A stretch of 64,000 bases of DNA from Cercis canadensis (lineage: Eukaryota > Streptophyta > Magnoliopsida > Fabales > Fabaceae), in contig QAOA01000112.1 in assembly GCA_003255065.1 (NCBI GenBank), positions 1,660,587 to 1,724,586 of the forward strand, read 5' to 3'. Position 1 is the stretch's first letter. Every line of letters begins with the position of its first letter. The notes below the pieces were generated by a model. The model was not told the DNA's origin. It saw only the letters and a program-made list of their open reading frames with translations, and did not search any database. The position numbers and the translations under genes were made by a program. Below, in pieces: positions 48,296 through 60,574 of this stretch.

Positions 48296-50847
48296 GTTAT
48301 CAATGTGCGCATTCAAAGTTAGGCCAAGTATGAGCTCACAGCAAAATGGTCACATGCAGTGCCAAGGTATTCTTTATGTTAATTGTAAAGGCACTTCAAA
48401 TACTTTTCTTGCATGAAAATTTTCCCTGTGCCTAACATTTGCATACCAGGTAGAATGCATCAATTGCATGGGCACAAATGAGATGAGGGTGCCATAATGA
48501 AAGACTGACAATATGGATGATGTCAGTACTGAGAGAGAATTTTTTACATGGGCATCTGCTGGAACAAATTAGAAGGTCATTATAATTTGGGGGGTTTAGA
48601 AGGTCTTTATGATTGCTTTTGTTGTTCAAGACTGGAAACTAGATGCATATCTATTATTATTTCTCTAAGGATTTGTCCTCTAGTTGCTTTTGCTTGAAAA
48701 CACCAGGTTGACCGGATGAGATTGTCATTCCCCAAAAATATCCAGGGCACTTGAAAATGGATAGCATATCAGGAACCAAGTAAAAGTGTTGGTTTTATTG
48801 GGATTAAATAGTGGAGTTGGAAGCTATTTAGTTTGAATTGATGTTTCTTTTGTGCTATATTCAGACCTGGGAAAAGGAAAAAGAAAGAAGAGAAATTTCA
48901 AATTATCTTTTCTATTTTGTTTCATTTTTTAATGTTAATAATGTTCACAGATATAAACAAGGTGATGATTTTGTAGCAATTCTCTTTTAGTTATTAAACA
49001 GTGGAGTTGGAACTTGGAAACTATTTGGTGAGATTGGTCCGGGACTTGAGCCCCTGTCATGCTAGTTGCACAGCCAAGGCCGTGATACATGCTGTTTTAC
49101 TTTTACCATTTGAGCTATGGTTTTGTGGCAGTGAGTGATGTCTCAGTATTTGATGATTTTGCAGATTCCTCTGCTGGACAGTACTTGGTGTTTTACTTTC
49201 AAAGCAGGAGGTTCAATTTCTTGTCATAAGTGACCTGGGAGAAGTGCTCGACTTCAACATAAAATTTGGTTCATAAGAGAAGTAGCATTCCTATGACTTG
49301 AGACTAAGGACAGTATCAGGAGTCCTATCATTCATATACAATCAAGATTGCCATGGCTTTTGCTATTTCCCTTTAACCTGGAAACCTGTAGCATCTCGAT
49401 GCTCTGAATAATATAAAGATATTCTTGTTGCAGCTTGCAGAAATTGCCAATGAATGATAGGTTGGGGAGTAAGAATGTCCATAAAGATCGTATGTGTTTC
49501 CCTTGCCCATTTAGAATTGGCTTTGTATGTTTTTACAAAATGCTTATTGACTTTGAATCTGCCCAGATTGTGATATGGGCTACTGGTTTTGTTTGTCACC
49601 GTCAGAAGGCAAGAGAAGGGGAAGATACAGTATAATCGGGCGAGGTTATTATAAAATTAACCACACAATGTAGTCTTTTTTTGCTCTAAACTTTTTTTTA
49701 CCAAAAAAAAAAAAGAAAAGAAAATTAACCACACAATGTTGATACATAACTGGAGTGGTGTATATTTCATGGCATCAATGGCTAAGAGAATTGAGGGGGT
49801 GATTATGATTGAGCCCTTGGTGGTGAATTATATGCAGCTCTTGGTAGCTTGAATTTCGCTTTATTGCTTATACTTTAGTGTACTAAATAATAGAGAGATT
49901 TTGAATCTGAATTTTCCTCTTTCAAAATCAGCTTTGATATGAAAAATATATTATAATTAAATGATAAACAATAGTGCAGTAAGGTTGTTTATGAGCCAAA
50001 ATAAAGAAAAAACCACTTACATAACAGTCTAAACAATACCTAAGCTCAAGCGAGTAAAGTTAGTACCTTTTTTTTAACATGATTTAGGGACAACAAATGT
50101 TGTGACTAAAACTTTAGCTTTAGTGATGAGCCATTTTATTGTCACTTGTATTTTTTAGTGATGACATCTCTATATTCATTTATATTTTATGTTTTTTTTT
50201 TCCACTAATTATCGTACTCATTTTTGTTAATTCATAACTTCTGGGTGAACTGGGGAAATGCTCTTGATTGAATTGCAATGAAGTTCTCAAATGAAAGAAA
50301 CAGACTTTGCAAACTTGGTAGGGCAAAACATGTAAAATTAAAGAGCAAAGCCTATTAATATCTATCTAACGCGGTAAATGCAATGAAGTTCTATAGTTTT
50401 TATGAAGAAAGTGGTTACCTTGAGCTCCCCTTTTGTCAAAGTTAAAATTCATTACCATAATACATTCAGCTATTCTGCCATTTAACTCTGCAACAAAACT
50501 TCCCCAAAATCTCTCATTCCAACCAATTTTAGATTAAATTCATTTTAGTTTCAAAACAATTGAGCCCACTTTGATTCAACCAAATCTTCAGACCAATCAG
50601 AAGTTATCTAAAGCAATTTGTGTATCAATTAGCCCTTTTCATAACAATCTCTTGCCTCTCTTACAAATTAAAACATAAAATTAGCACCAAAAAAAAAATT
50701 ACAAGTTCAAAATCTATGCATTGTATTATTATTCAATCTATAACAATAATTAAAAAAAAAAAAACTAACTTTCGAAGAAGCCAAAAGATCTATCCCCAAT
50801 CAATTTTCTTTTTCATGGCGCCAAAAAGAAAAAAACCTTTTTTTTAA
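48296..50847. other. Intergenic region between convergent nMAT1 and DUF538 genes
   Basis: 48296-49640 is of moderate complexity and may contain the maturase 3' UTR. Several short frames there show no family resemblance. 49700-50840 is AT-rich with A tracts. No RNA gene or transposon end was recognised. Confidence 0.55.
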
Positions 50848-51327
50848 TCAATTACTGCTACTATTACCCTTCTTCTTCTTCTTCTTCTTCTCCTCCTCTT
50901 CTTCTTCGAGATCAAAGGCCGAAACAGGAAACGCCCTCGAAATCCCACTAGGATTAGAGAACGAGATCTTACCCGAATTGGGATCTTCAATGCCGATTTC
51001 AGAGATGGTGACCCAGATGAAGAGCTCCTTGGTCTTCACCCCAGTCACCCTCTGCATGCGGTGATGGTCGACGAAGGCGGTGACCTCGGTGTCGTACGAA
51101 ACGGTGCGTCCAATGGCTTGGAACCGGTGCTCCTTCTTCTTCTTCTGCTTGAGCCAGACGAAGCCGGTGGTGCGGTTGTAACCCACCTCTACGACGTCGT
51201 CCAAGGGGAGCAACCCTTTGGGAAGGGAAATCTCGTTGAGAAGCTCCCGCGACTTCTGCTTGCAGAGGGCTTCGCCATGGTAGATCTCAGCGTCTTCTCT
51301 GTGGTGAGCTATTTGTTTGGTCGCCAT
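50848..51327 (-). CDS. DUF538 family protein
   Basis: Plant-specific DUF538 protein of unknown biochemical role. A relation to bacterial permeability-increasing protein folds has been proposed for the family. It is a single exon of 159 residues. The domain spans about 15-140 and shows the usual landmarks: LLNEISLPKGLLPLDDVVEV, TGFVWLKQKKKKEHRF, YDTEVTAFVDHHRMQRVTGV, and KELFIWVTISEI. There is no signal peptide (MATKQIAHHREDAEIYHGEA), so it is probably cytosolic. The C-terminus ends in six Glu, seven Lys and Gly-Asn-Ser, encoded by a CTT/CTC triplet array at 50869-50910 that probably varies in length. The start is the first ATG of the open frame. It lies tail-to-tail with nMAT1. In Arabidopsis DUF538 genes sit next to both nMAT1 and KAT1, supporting orthology. 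Confidence 0.92.
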   Translation of the reverse strand: MATKQIAHHREDAEIYHGEALCKQKSRELLNEISLPKGLLPLDDVVEVGYNRTTGFVWLKQKKKKEHRFQAIGRTVSYDTEVTAFVDHHRMQRVTGVKTKELFIWVTISEIGIEDPNSGKISFSNPSGISRAFPVSAFDLEEEEEEKKKKKKKGNSSSN

Positions 51328-54300
51328 TGTTGCTTCAGAAAATGGGGATTTGGGTTATTTTTTTTCTTTGAATTGGAAATTGAGAAGATTTTTGAGGTGT
51401 GATGGGAAAATTGTGAGAGGGAAAGGGGTAAAGGTGAGAAATTCCAGTGGAGGAAGAATAGGAAGAAGATGCTTTGGGCGGGGGAACCTGAAGTGGTGAT
51501 TGGTTTGGATAGAATGTGAATAATTTGATGTGAGAGTTCAGTCACATTTATTTTTGTTTATTTATTTATTCATGAAATCATATTTTAATGATGAAAAACT
51601 GGTAAACACTTGTTGGCTAAAAATACTGTTTTAAAAACTAATTTGGAGGTTTGTTTGATATTTTTAGTATTTATGTAGTATGTTATATTATATAGGAATA
51701 ATTAATAAATGAATAATATGTGTATAAGTTAATTATTTTTTAGTTTATTTAAAAAATTAAATAAATTATATTTTATTAAAATATAAAATATAAAAATCAT
51801 GTATATTTGTCAGAAATCCCGTTACTTTAAAAATAACGGGACTACGAATTTTATTTTATTTTTTTTCTGCACCATCTCATTTTTCTTTCTTCTCTCTTTT
51901 TCATGCACTCTCTCCTCTCTTTTCTTTATTTTTTTTTCCTTCTCTGTTTTCATTTGTTTCTTTTTTATTTTTTTATATTATTTTTAAGTAACAAGACTCT
52001 ATTTATCGTTTTGCTTCATAATATTTTATTTTAAAATATCCCAAAATAATAAATAATTTTAAAATTACTCTTTTTAAATAAATTATTTTTAAAACTACAT
52101 TTTAACAATCTATAAGCCAACAATTCTTATGAATTATGTGACAAGTAATCTCTCAATTTTGTTAGTCATTCATGCAATCTTTGAGGAGCAATGCAATTTG
52201 TGCATTTTCTTTTTCATACATTATTTATTTATATCAAGTAGCACATGTTGTATTTTATATTAGACATTACTTACATTTGTTGTGCTAATTTTAAGTCAAT
52301 AATGTAAATAAGAAGTATGCAGGGAAAAATATGAAATTATTATTTTATTGAAATTTTTTTTAAAAGAATTATTCTAAGGTTCTAAATCTTTAAACAAAAT
52401 ATTTTAGAGAGCAAAAGGATAAAATTTTTAAACATGTCCTTGGTTTTTTAGGCGAAATGACTAAACTATTATTTGACTTATGTGATTATTATGTTTGTTA
52501 TATGTTTATCATGTATAACATTTGAAGTTATTTTATTTAGTATGTGGTAATCATTTTCAAATATACATAGAATAATATACAAATAAAATAACTATATAAA
52601 ACTTATGAGTATTTTAATTATTTACTTGATAAGTCAAGTACCTTCTTAAATTTTTTTTTCCTTTCTACACTCTCAAATCTTTTATTTTCGCGGGTGAACC
52701 CACAACCCCAAACAAGTCACATCAATGGAAACTCGTTTCTTTTACGGCTCAAATTTCGTGAGAGAGAGAGGAAGAAGAAGAAGAAGAAGAGGCCATTGAA
52801 GACTCACATCATAGACATAAACTCATAATTGGTATCGAGGATTTATAATTTAATTTGGTGAAGTAGATTAGTAGAATGAATTTGATTTGTCGAATCGAAA
52901 TGTCACATTCTCCTCTTTACTTCTCTCTCTCTCTAAAAACACAGTAGATGAACATAAGAAAAAGACTTTTCTTTTTTCTAATTAGCTTAATTAAGGTCAT
53001 GTGCAAGTCACATAATGCTAAATAATTGTTTAGCATTAAAATAATATTTTTATGTCACATTAGTGTCACATTAACTCTTTCTATCTATTTTTAGACAGAA
53101 TTAGATTCTTTGGCCACTCGATTCATTTTGTGAAAATTTAGAGACTTAATAGCTCCATTATAAAATGAGAGACCAAAACATTAATTTAATTAAAATAAGA
53201 GAACTAAAACTATTATTAAGCCAAATTTATATGACAATTTGAATATATGAATATAATATCTTGCCAAATACCTATTAGTAAACCTTATATGACTAAAGTC
53301 TGCAATTATGTTTTTGAGTTTGATTGAACCAGCTAAAGTTTACTAGTACTATTCTGATTCTAGACACTATTTCACATAATGTGTAAATATGCTTTTGTGG
53401 AAGATTATATACTATTTTTATTCCCACTTTCTATCGTAAACCTTCCTCCAATTTTTCCTAACTCATCCATAATGATTCCTCCTTCTCACCATTTGACCAA
53501 TGAATTTTGGTTTATTAAGGTGGGAAGCATCTGCTGTAAAATTTATACCAACTTGTTGAGATGTCTCGTATTTATTTATTTTGTTAGGTTTAGTTGAGCG
53601 TGTCATTAATTATCTTATCTCTATTTGGAATAAACAATTAAAGTCATGCATATGTGATAATAAACACTTGCATTATAATAACTAAAAACACATATATGAG
53701 ATAAAAAAAAAAATCTTAACATGATTTAAAAAAAATTGAATTCAACCAAATCCAATTAAAAAAATGTTCATCATGAAATCAAATTAGTGAAACTGCAATC
53801 GTTTTTTCTTTTCTCCCTCTTAGATGTAGTAGAAGAAGAGGAAGGAATGGTTTCATTACATTGTAGAGGCGAAGCATATATCAATTTGAGACTACGCAGA
53901 TTCAAATATCATCAGTGCTCTTAACTCTCAACCATGACCTAAAAAAAAAAAAAAAAAAGAAAGAAAGAAATTCAACCAAACTTGTTTTAAATCACTTCAT
54001 GGATTCACAAAACTGTGCTGAACAAATCTATCTATTATTCCACCATTTTCAAACGCTTTACAACAATACTAGTTACAAAAATAGAAAGAATCCAGCAAAG
54101 GGAATATTTAGAAAAGAAGCAAGACAAACCAGCAGAAGGAAGAAATGTTCCTTACAACCTTTCACAGGTTGTCAGCTTTACTCTCTTTAACTTCCCTTAA
54201 AAGAATTGGTATATTCCTTTTATCTTTTTATTGTTAGTCTAAGTGGCACCTAGATAAAGACAAAATCAATCATCAGTTTCTTATTCTATCGTTTTCTTTA

Positions 54301-54341
54301 CTCTTGTATAGCAATCATTTTTCTTGGTTTCAGAGCATGAA
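51328..54341. other. Intergenic region upstream of DUF538, downstream of DUF616
   Basis: 51328-51500 is the DUF538 leader and promoter. 51660-51810 resembles 1165-1320. 51840-51990 is T/C-rich low complexity. 52490-52620 belongs to a dispersed AT-rich palindromic family. A GAA repeat lies at 52766-52790. 53141-53670 is one copy of the direct repeat that also occurs at 58926-59745. No gene was recognised. Confidence 0.6.
53141..53670 (+). repeat. Direct repeat flanking the DUF616 gene, copy A
   Basis: It matches 58926-59745 in the same orientation. Shared stretches include CTTATTAGTAAA-type text, TGTGGAAGATTATATACTAT, TCATCCATAATGATTCCTCC and AATAAACAATTAAAGTCATG. Copy A lacks two blocks present in copy B: a ~95-bp SINE-like insertion and ~150 bp after 59489. 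It is non-coding. Confidence 0.85.
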
Positions 54342-57300
54342 TCAATCTTCATGGGGTTCACCCCACATGGTGGAAAGATACTTCTGGCACTTGCTGCTCC
54401 TGCTTCCATTTACAGACAACAAATCTGGGTCTGCTCTTTTTGTTCTTTTAGTGTTGGACATTTTAATTTTGGCTATGGTCCCACTAGAAGGCTTGAGATT
54501 GTGTCTGTACTCTAGAGCCACTTGTTCAAAAACTTCTACTTCAAACATGTTCAGCTTCAGCTTAGGGTTCATGTGGTCTCTCACATATGCAAAGGCCAAT
54601 TGGTCTCTTGGGTTAAATGCCTCCAACTCATTAAACATAAGGCAAGAAAATAGGTTACTCCTCAATCCATGCTTCCTCAAGATCAGAGCACTGTCTGGTA
54701 CATCTGCAAAAACCAATCCAAAAGATGGCATAAATTTTTGTACTATTGTTTTGGATTCTAATTATGCATAGTTTATTTGGCATTTAACCATGAGTTTATG
54801 GATAGTAAATCAATAAAGCAGATAAAAAGGGAAAGTTGAAATGAAAAAAATTAATAAATGAACATTGAAAATGGAAGACTTTAAGGAGAAGACTAAAAGT
54901 TTCCATATGAAACTCACACCGCAATGTGTTGAAAAATGTGCTCATGCGACTTCAATGGGAAGATACAAATTAAGCTTTTGGACCACACTTGATGACTGAA
55001 GCAACTTTGGGACCCTGGTGATGATTTAGAGGCCTATTTTTACTGAGAGATGGTAAAAATCTTATGCAGATGTTTTAATTACTTAGCATAGAAATGAAAC
55101 ATTATAGAGTAGCAGCATATCTTTGACTAGATGCCTAAACATATAATTTAAAAGCTTCTTAAGAACAGCTAAAGCCAATAGAGATAAACTGTCCCATATA
55201 AGATGCTACAGCTTTTATTTTTTGGATCAAAAGTTAGCTCATCCTGCTTCAAGTCAATGACAAAAAAATACCAGTTGCTCTGTATTTCACATTTGAATAG
55301 TATTATTTGTACATTACTTTCAATCACGAGAACAAACTTACATAATTTTGTATAATCTAAATTTAATAGGGTATATATTTTAATACGTTAATTAAACTTA
55401 AATTATGTCAATTATATAAATATATACATATATAAATATAAGTTGTGTGTATATAACATTACCTTCAAGGGTCAGGTCATGACATGCTTTCAAGGCGCTA
55501 TAATATTTTTGACTATCTCTTAGAACATTTTAAAGTTAAAAGCTTACTTTGACTACACATTTTGATTTCATGCATAGACTTAACTTTTGAAACTCCAATC
55601 CCAATAGTGTTGAGCTTTTACATTAATCATATATAATATTCATACTCAATAGTTATCTTTCGGCTCACAAGAAGTCAAGGACAAAACCGCCCTTAGCCGA
55701 GCCTTCCCCATTGAAAACGTCACTAGGCGTTACGATCCCCAGTATATTTCTTGTACACGATAGAATAAATTAAGCATTTTTTTGTTTAATAAAATAATAT
55801 TCCATCTAGGTAAAGCCACAATCTCCTCCAGCTTGGAACTTTGAACTTATTGTCTAAATTGAGTGAAGTTGCAAAAGTGATCAATTCTTAGAAAAATCAA
55901 TTATGATGATACCTTCTCTAAAGTTCATTACATTGTAGAATATATGCTTTATAATCTTAGGATGAAAGCAAACTGAATAGTTCATTTCCTTGACCATAAT
56001 TTGCTTACTTTTTCAAGCCTAAGCTATGTTAAATTTATTTCTTTATAAAAATAATAACAGTTGCACACTTACATCAAATTGTTAGAAAAATAAATTTAGT
56101 GGGGTGTCTATTAATTTAGATTCAAACACTTAAACAAGTGCATGTAAATTTACACTTAAATGGTTTACAAATAGAAGGATTCTATTAGCATTTTAAGAAA
56201 ATCGCAGTTTCCACATCTTTATACTTAAGGATGGTGAAGTTTTGGTGAAAAATCAAGGGCAATAGAATGTACAAGGTGCCAAATTATTTGGTTTTCAGAA
56301 TTCAACCTTGATTTTTATGTCTTAATGGTTGCTTTGTTGTAAAATTTGGTGAACAAGTAAATGACCAGATTGTAAGAGAAGAACCTGAGGTGTAGGGGAG
56401 CTTTTCGGAACTCCATGGTTGCAAACCATTTTCACAATATGTCTCCATTTGAATCTTCAAGGCATTGACATCCCACCATTTCTTCCACCTCGCGGTGGCC
56501 ATTGCTTCTTCCATGGTATGAACATAAAATGGGTGTTTTGAAATGGCCATGTCTGCATTCTCTGATATAATAAGTGAGTGAATCAACAACAATGGATCAA
56601 GCATCAGTTGCAGCTTCGCGTCGATCCAAATGCTGAATTTCGAGTTTGGAAATAGCCTATGGACTAAATATTTTGGTATTACACCATTCATTGCAGGGCT
56701 ATCATACAAATTTTCACTTGAAACCTTCACAACCCTCCATGCACCTATCTTGTATTCACTGGAATTTGATGAAATTAATCCGTGGAAGTGAAGCCCTTTT
56801 AGGGTAACTTCGTCTATGAACATGAAGAAACATACATAATCTGGGGTTTTATACCCAAGGCCCTTTGGCTGCCGGATTTTGTCATGGTCATTGAAGATGG
56901 CTGAAACTACAACTAATCCATCACACTTCTCCATGGCAATTCGATCTGAATCAAGAGACAAATAATTCAACACAAACAGATTGTTATTTGAAAGAAACAG
57001 AAATTACAAATCAAAGAATACTTGTTCACTATGCACATGTACAACATTTTGGAACAACTCTCAAAATAGAAACCAAATGAATTCATAAAATCTATCAAAA
57101 GCGATAGGTTTTATCGGAAGTTTTTCTATAAAATGATTATAAATGAATTGAATTATAAACAAGTTTCGCATGAGAATTCATTTAAAATTAAATCGAAATG
57201 AATGAAATTGAAATTCTATATTTAATTCATAATGATACCAAACACTACCTACCTAAACTGATTTCTGCAAACGTTATTTTCTTCCAATCAATGGAAAACT

Positions 57301-57982
57301 CATTGGGTTACTTTCTTTTTTTGTGACTGAATGAGATCAATGCAATCGCTTCCACCATTCAAGACTTTTTCACTCAGAATGAAAACAGGGGAAAAAAAAT
57401 CAAACAGTGAATTCGTAAGGTTTTTTAATGAGGAACTGACCAGAATCACTGATTGGAAATTTCTTCAGAAACCCACAAGGAACATCTTTGCTATTTCTTT
57501 GCTGATCAAAATAAGAAAACCTCATCTGGGCACTGAAATTCCCACCAAAAGTATCAGCATTTCCCTGCCTATACCGCAGAACACGTGAAGAAGATGAAGA
57601 ATTCTCACGAAAATTCTGGATCTCCTTCAAAACATCCCAGTAATCTGAATTCAATAAACAAAACCCATTATCAAAAACTCAAACTTTCAACCAAAATTCA
57701 ACAAAAAAAGGCATGGAAATAGAGAGTACCTGAGAAGAAGACAGGGGAAGAGCAGGTAGAACGAGAGGTTGAGATAGCGTACTTGTGTTCTCCATAGGAA
57801 GAAGGGTAAGAGAAGAGAGATTTCTGGAGTGGATCGAAAGGTGATGATCTGAAAATGCATTTGGATTGAGAGAAAGCAGTGTAGAGAGCGAGGCAGAGAG
57901 AGGTGAAGAGATAGAGAAGAGAGAAACAGAGAAGCTTTGAATGGAGGATGAGAGGCTTGGTGGTCGTTATGAGCTTCCCCAT
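54342..57982 (-). CDS. DUF616 glycosyltransferase-like membrane protein (TOD1-like)
   Basis: Plant DUF616 protein. The Arabidopsis member TOD1 has been reported as a Golgi alkaline ceramidase affecting turgor, but the fold family resembles glycosyltransferases, so the activity should be treated as open. Four exons: 57730-57982, 57441-57644, 56385-56945 and 54342-54703, all GT-AG and phase 1, giving 459 residues, close to TOD1 in size. An N-terminal membrane anchor lies at about residues 17-38 (LLCFSLLYLFTSLCLALYTA). The conserved core includes VVVSAIFNDHDKIRQPKGLG, VCFFMFIDE, PKYLVHRLFPNSKFSIWIDA (the aspartate of WIDAK is typical), DMAISKHPFY, and LPYTSDVPDSALILRKH followed by FNPRDQLAFAYVRDHM. 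Intron 3 is 1.7 kb. The ATG at 57982 is the first in frame. The C-terminus is Lys/Ser-rich and ends GEPHED. The gene is flanked by the direct repeats A and B. Confidence 0.92.
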
Positions 57983-58475
57983 ATGACCCTTCACACTATG
58001 CTGCCCTGGGAAGTAAAAATGGGTTATAGAAAAGCCCGGGTGATTTGGGGGCTTTCTCAACCGTTGATTCCACCTATTAAAATCTAAGGTGGAGAATTAA
58101 TGCACTATGGAAAGAAAGTGCATGTTCATGTTCATGTTCATGATAGGAAAGGTTGTTGGTTTTTAACCTCATTGAGATCAGATAAATAAATGCTATTAAA
58201 TGGCCGCCATTTCTGTTCATTTTTGGTAAGATAAATAAATAAATATTATCCCTCTTACATTTATATTCACTTAGAATTTAGATTCTCTTGAATTTTAGAG
58301 AGTAAAATATATAAGAATAATGGTTGATGAAACATTAAAATTTTGATAATGTGGGTATATTTAAATGAGGATCTCTAGAGTAGAAAAAATACTCTCTTGA
58401 TTTTTTCACTAGTAACTTTCTAAGAGCACTTTATTTTTTAAAGCTCACTCCTTATCTTAGAGAGGTACCAATCAT

Positions 58476-59009
58476 TTGGTTAATTGCACTTTTGGTCATT
58501 TAAATTTGCTAAAAGTTTCATTTAATACCTGACAATTCAATTTCAACCATCTTAGTCCATTTAGTTTTTAAATTAAAGCAATTAAGTCGAATCCGTAATG
58601 CTCCTTCAACTAAGTTAACAAAGATGATGACATCGCCTACAAAATACACAAAGTGGTAGCCACATCTTAGTTATGTAATGGACACATGTCATGTGATGTG
58701 ACATAGTAGACCCATTATGATCAATTGAACATTGGCTATAGATAATGGGCATGAGTTCTTTAACCATGCCACATCATTTGACACGTTCCTACCATTATGA
58801 TTGGCTAATCTGATTGATGCATTGGATTTAATTGCTTCAATTTAAAAATGGACTTGATTTTTTAAATTGGAAAATGAGAAATCAAATTACAACTTGTAGC
58901 AAACCACAAAGACTAAAATTAGAAATAGACTTAATAGTTCTGTCTTAAAATGGGGGACAAGAACATTCATGTGGTTAAAAATAAAGGGCAAAAATTGCTA
59001 TTAACCCAA
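58476..59009. repeat. Foldback repeat upstream of DUF616
   Basis: The outer ends are loosely inverted (TTGGTTAATTGCACTTTTGGTC / TTGGGTTAATAGCAATTTTTGCC). An inner pair, TTTTTAAATTAAAGCAATTAAGTC near 58567 and its inverted match near 58835, is much stronger. Its right end overlaps the start of direct-repeat copy B, and copy A carries only that right end. Confidence 0.5.
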
Positions 59010-59745
59010 ATTTATATAATAACTTGAATGTAAGAATATGATGTATGGCCAAATACTTATTAGTAAATCTTATATGGCTAAAGTCTACAATTATGTTTTT
59101 GAATTTGATTCTACTAGTTAAAGTTTATTTGTATTATTTAGATTCTAGACACTATCTAAAATCACAAAGTGTGGTCTAGTAATAAAAAATTTAAATAATA
59201 TGTAAGAAATTAGAGATTCAAACTTTTTTTTATAGTTGTGTAACCCAAAAAAGATTCTAGACACTATCTCACAAAATATATAAAATTATAGTTTTTCCCA
59301 TATTTTTGTGGAAGATTATATACTATTTTTTTCCCCCTAAAATATTCCCACCTTCTATAGTAAACCTTCCTCCAATTTTCCTAGCTCATCCATAATGATT
59401 CCTCCTTCTCACCATTGACCAATGAAATTTGGTTTATTATAAGGTGGGAAGCATCTGTCATAAAATTTATACCAACTCCTTGAGATGCCTCGATCATATC
59501 ATATACAAAACAACTTGTCACCAGCGTTTCATTTAGAAGTAAGTGATCCTTTAACATGACATTTTGGTCGAGGAAACTTTCTTTATTTCTTTTGATTTAG
59601 CAAACAACATAAACATACAATAAAACAGTCTTGTTTACGCCTTTATTTATATATTTTATTAGGTTTAGTTGAGTGTGTCATTATCTTATATATCTCTATT
59701 TGGAATAAACAATTAAAGTCATGCATATGTGATAACAAACACTTG
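58926..59745 (+). repeat. Direct repeat flanking the DUF616 gene, copy B
   Basis: Counterpart of 53141-53670. It is longer through a SINE-like insertion (59158-59252) and a further ~150-bp block. The two copies stand 5.3 kb apart around the DUF616 gene in the same orientation. Confidence 0.85.
59158..59252 (+). mobile_element. SINE-like insertion with 17-bp target duplication
   Basis: GATTCTAGACACTATCT is present at 59141-59157 and again at 59253-59269, while direct-repeat copy A has it once, so 95 bp was inserted here. The insert has a tRNA-like A box (TGGTCTAGTAAT, from 59172) and, about 30 bp later, a B-box-like AGATTCAAAC (59214-59223), and it ends in AACCCAAAAAA. These are the hallmarks of a short tRNA-derived SINE. 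Confidence 0.72.
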
Positions 59746-60114
59746 TGTATATATATCGCTTAACGCGTTGCAGTTGTCCACTGTGTTTTTGTGGACATGA
59801 ATTGAGGAGATTCTTTGTTGTGGTTGTGGACCTTTTCTAGGGTAGATTTATAGAGATTATTGTAAAATATTCATCAACTACTTAGACTAATAAAGCATTT
59901 TTACATATCATTGCCAAAGCTATATATGAGCTGTAATAACAATCATAGGAGGAGAGAGTATGTAGAAGAAGAGCTGAAGTGAAATTAAAATATTAGGAAG
60001 GGGTGAATAAACTAAAATGTATAATAAATAATAAAAGGCTCATGAGAGTTTCATTTTATATCTCGGGTAGTTTAGGGTTGTTTCACTTATATCCTACGTG
60101 AAATTTGACTCCTA

Positions 60115-60574
60115 AGGGTCTGTTTGAGAGTTTTTTTGAAGGGGAGAGGAGAGGAAATAGAGGGAAAGGAAGGGAAGGAAAATGAAAGGGTTTTCCTCTC
60201 CTTTGTTTGAATGATTAAAATAAGCAAAAGGAGATGAGAGGAAAGGAAAAAAAAAAGTTATAATTTTACAAATTTATCCTTTATTTATAAAGTAAATATA
60301 TTTAATATAAGATTTAATAATGTTAACTAAATAGTATTTGAAAAAGAATTTGAAGAAATAAATAAAGGTATAATAGTAAACTACTATTTTTTTCTCTCAA
60401 AATCCCCCAAATTAGGGGAACACAAAAGTGAGGCAAAAAAAGAATGCAAAGGGTTTGAGATTACCTCTTGGTTTCCTTTCCATTTTTAATCTTGAATTCC
60501 CAAACAAGGGGATTAACACATTTACTCATTTTCTTTCCTCTCTGTTCCCCCAATTTTAACTCCCAAACAAACCC
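60115..60574. mobile_element. hAT-like MITE with GGGTYTGTTTGRGAG ends
   Basis: Left end GGGTCTGTTTGAGAG (from 60116) and inverted right end GGGTTTGTTTGGGAG (to 60574). The similarity continues through GA-rich GGGGAGAGGAGAGG / GGGGGAACAGAGAGG blocks. A short CTAAG occurs at both borders but a full 8-bp duplication is not clear. There is no transposase frame. Confidence 0.65.

Noticed and set aside
48189-49635. Several 60-80-codon frames after the maturase gene
   Set aside because: They lie in the likely 3' UTR and flank, overlap each other on both strands, and have no homology I can see.
51799-51987. Phe/Ser-rich 62-codon frame
   Set aside because: Translation of a T/C low-complexity run, not a protein gene.
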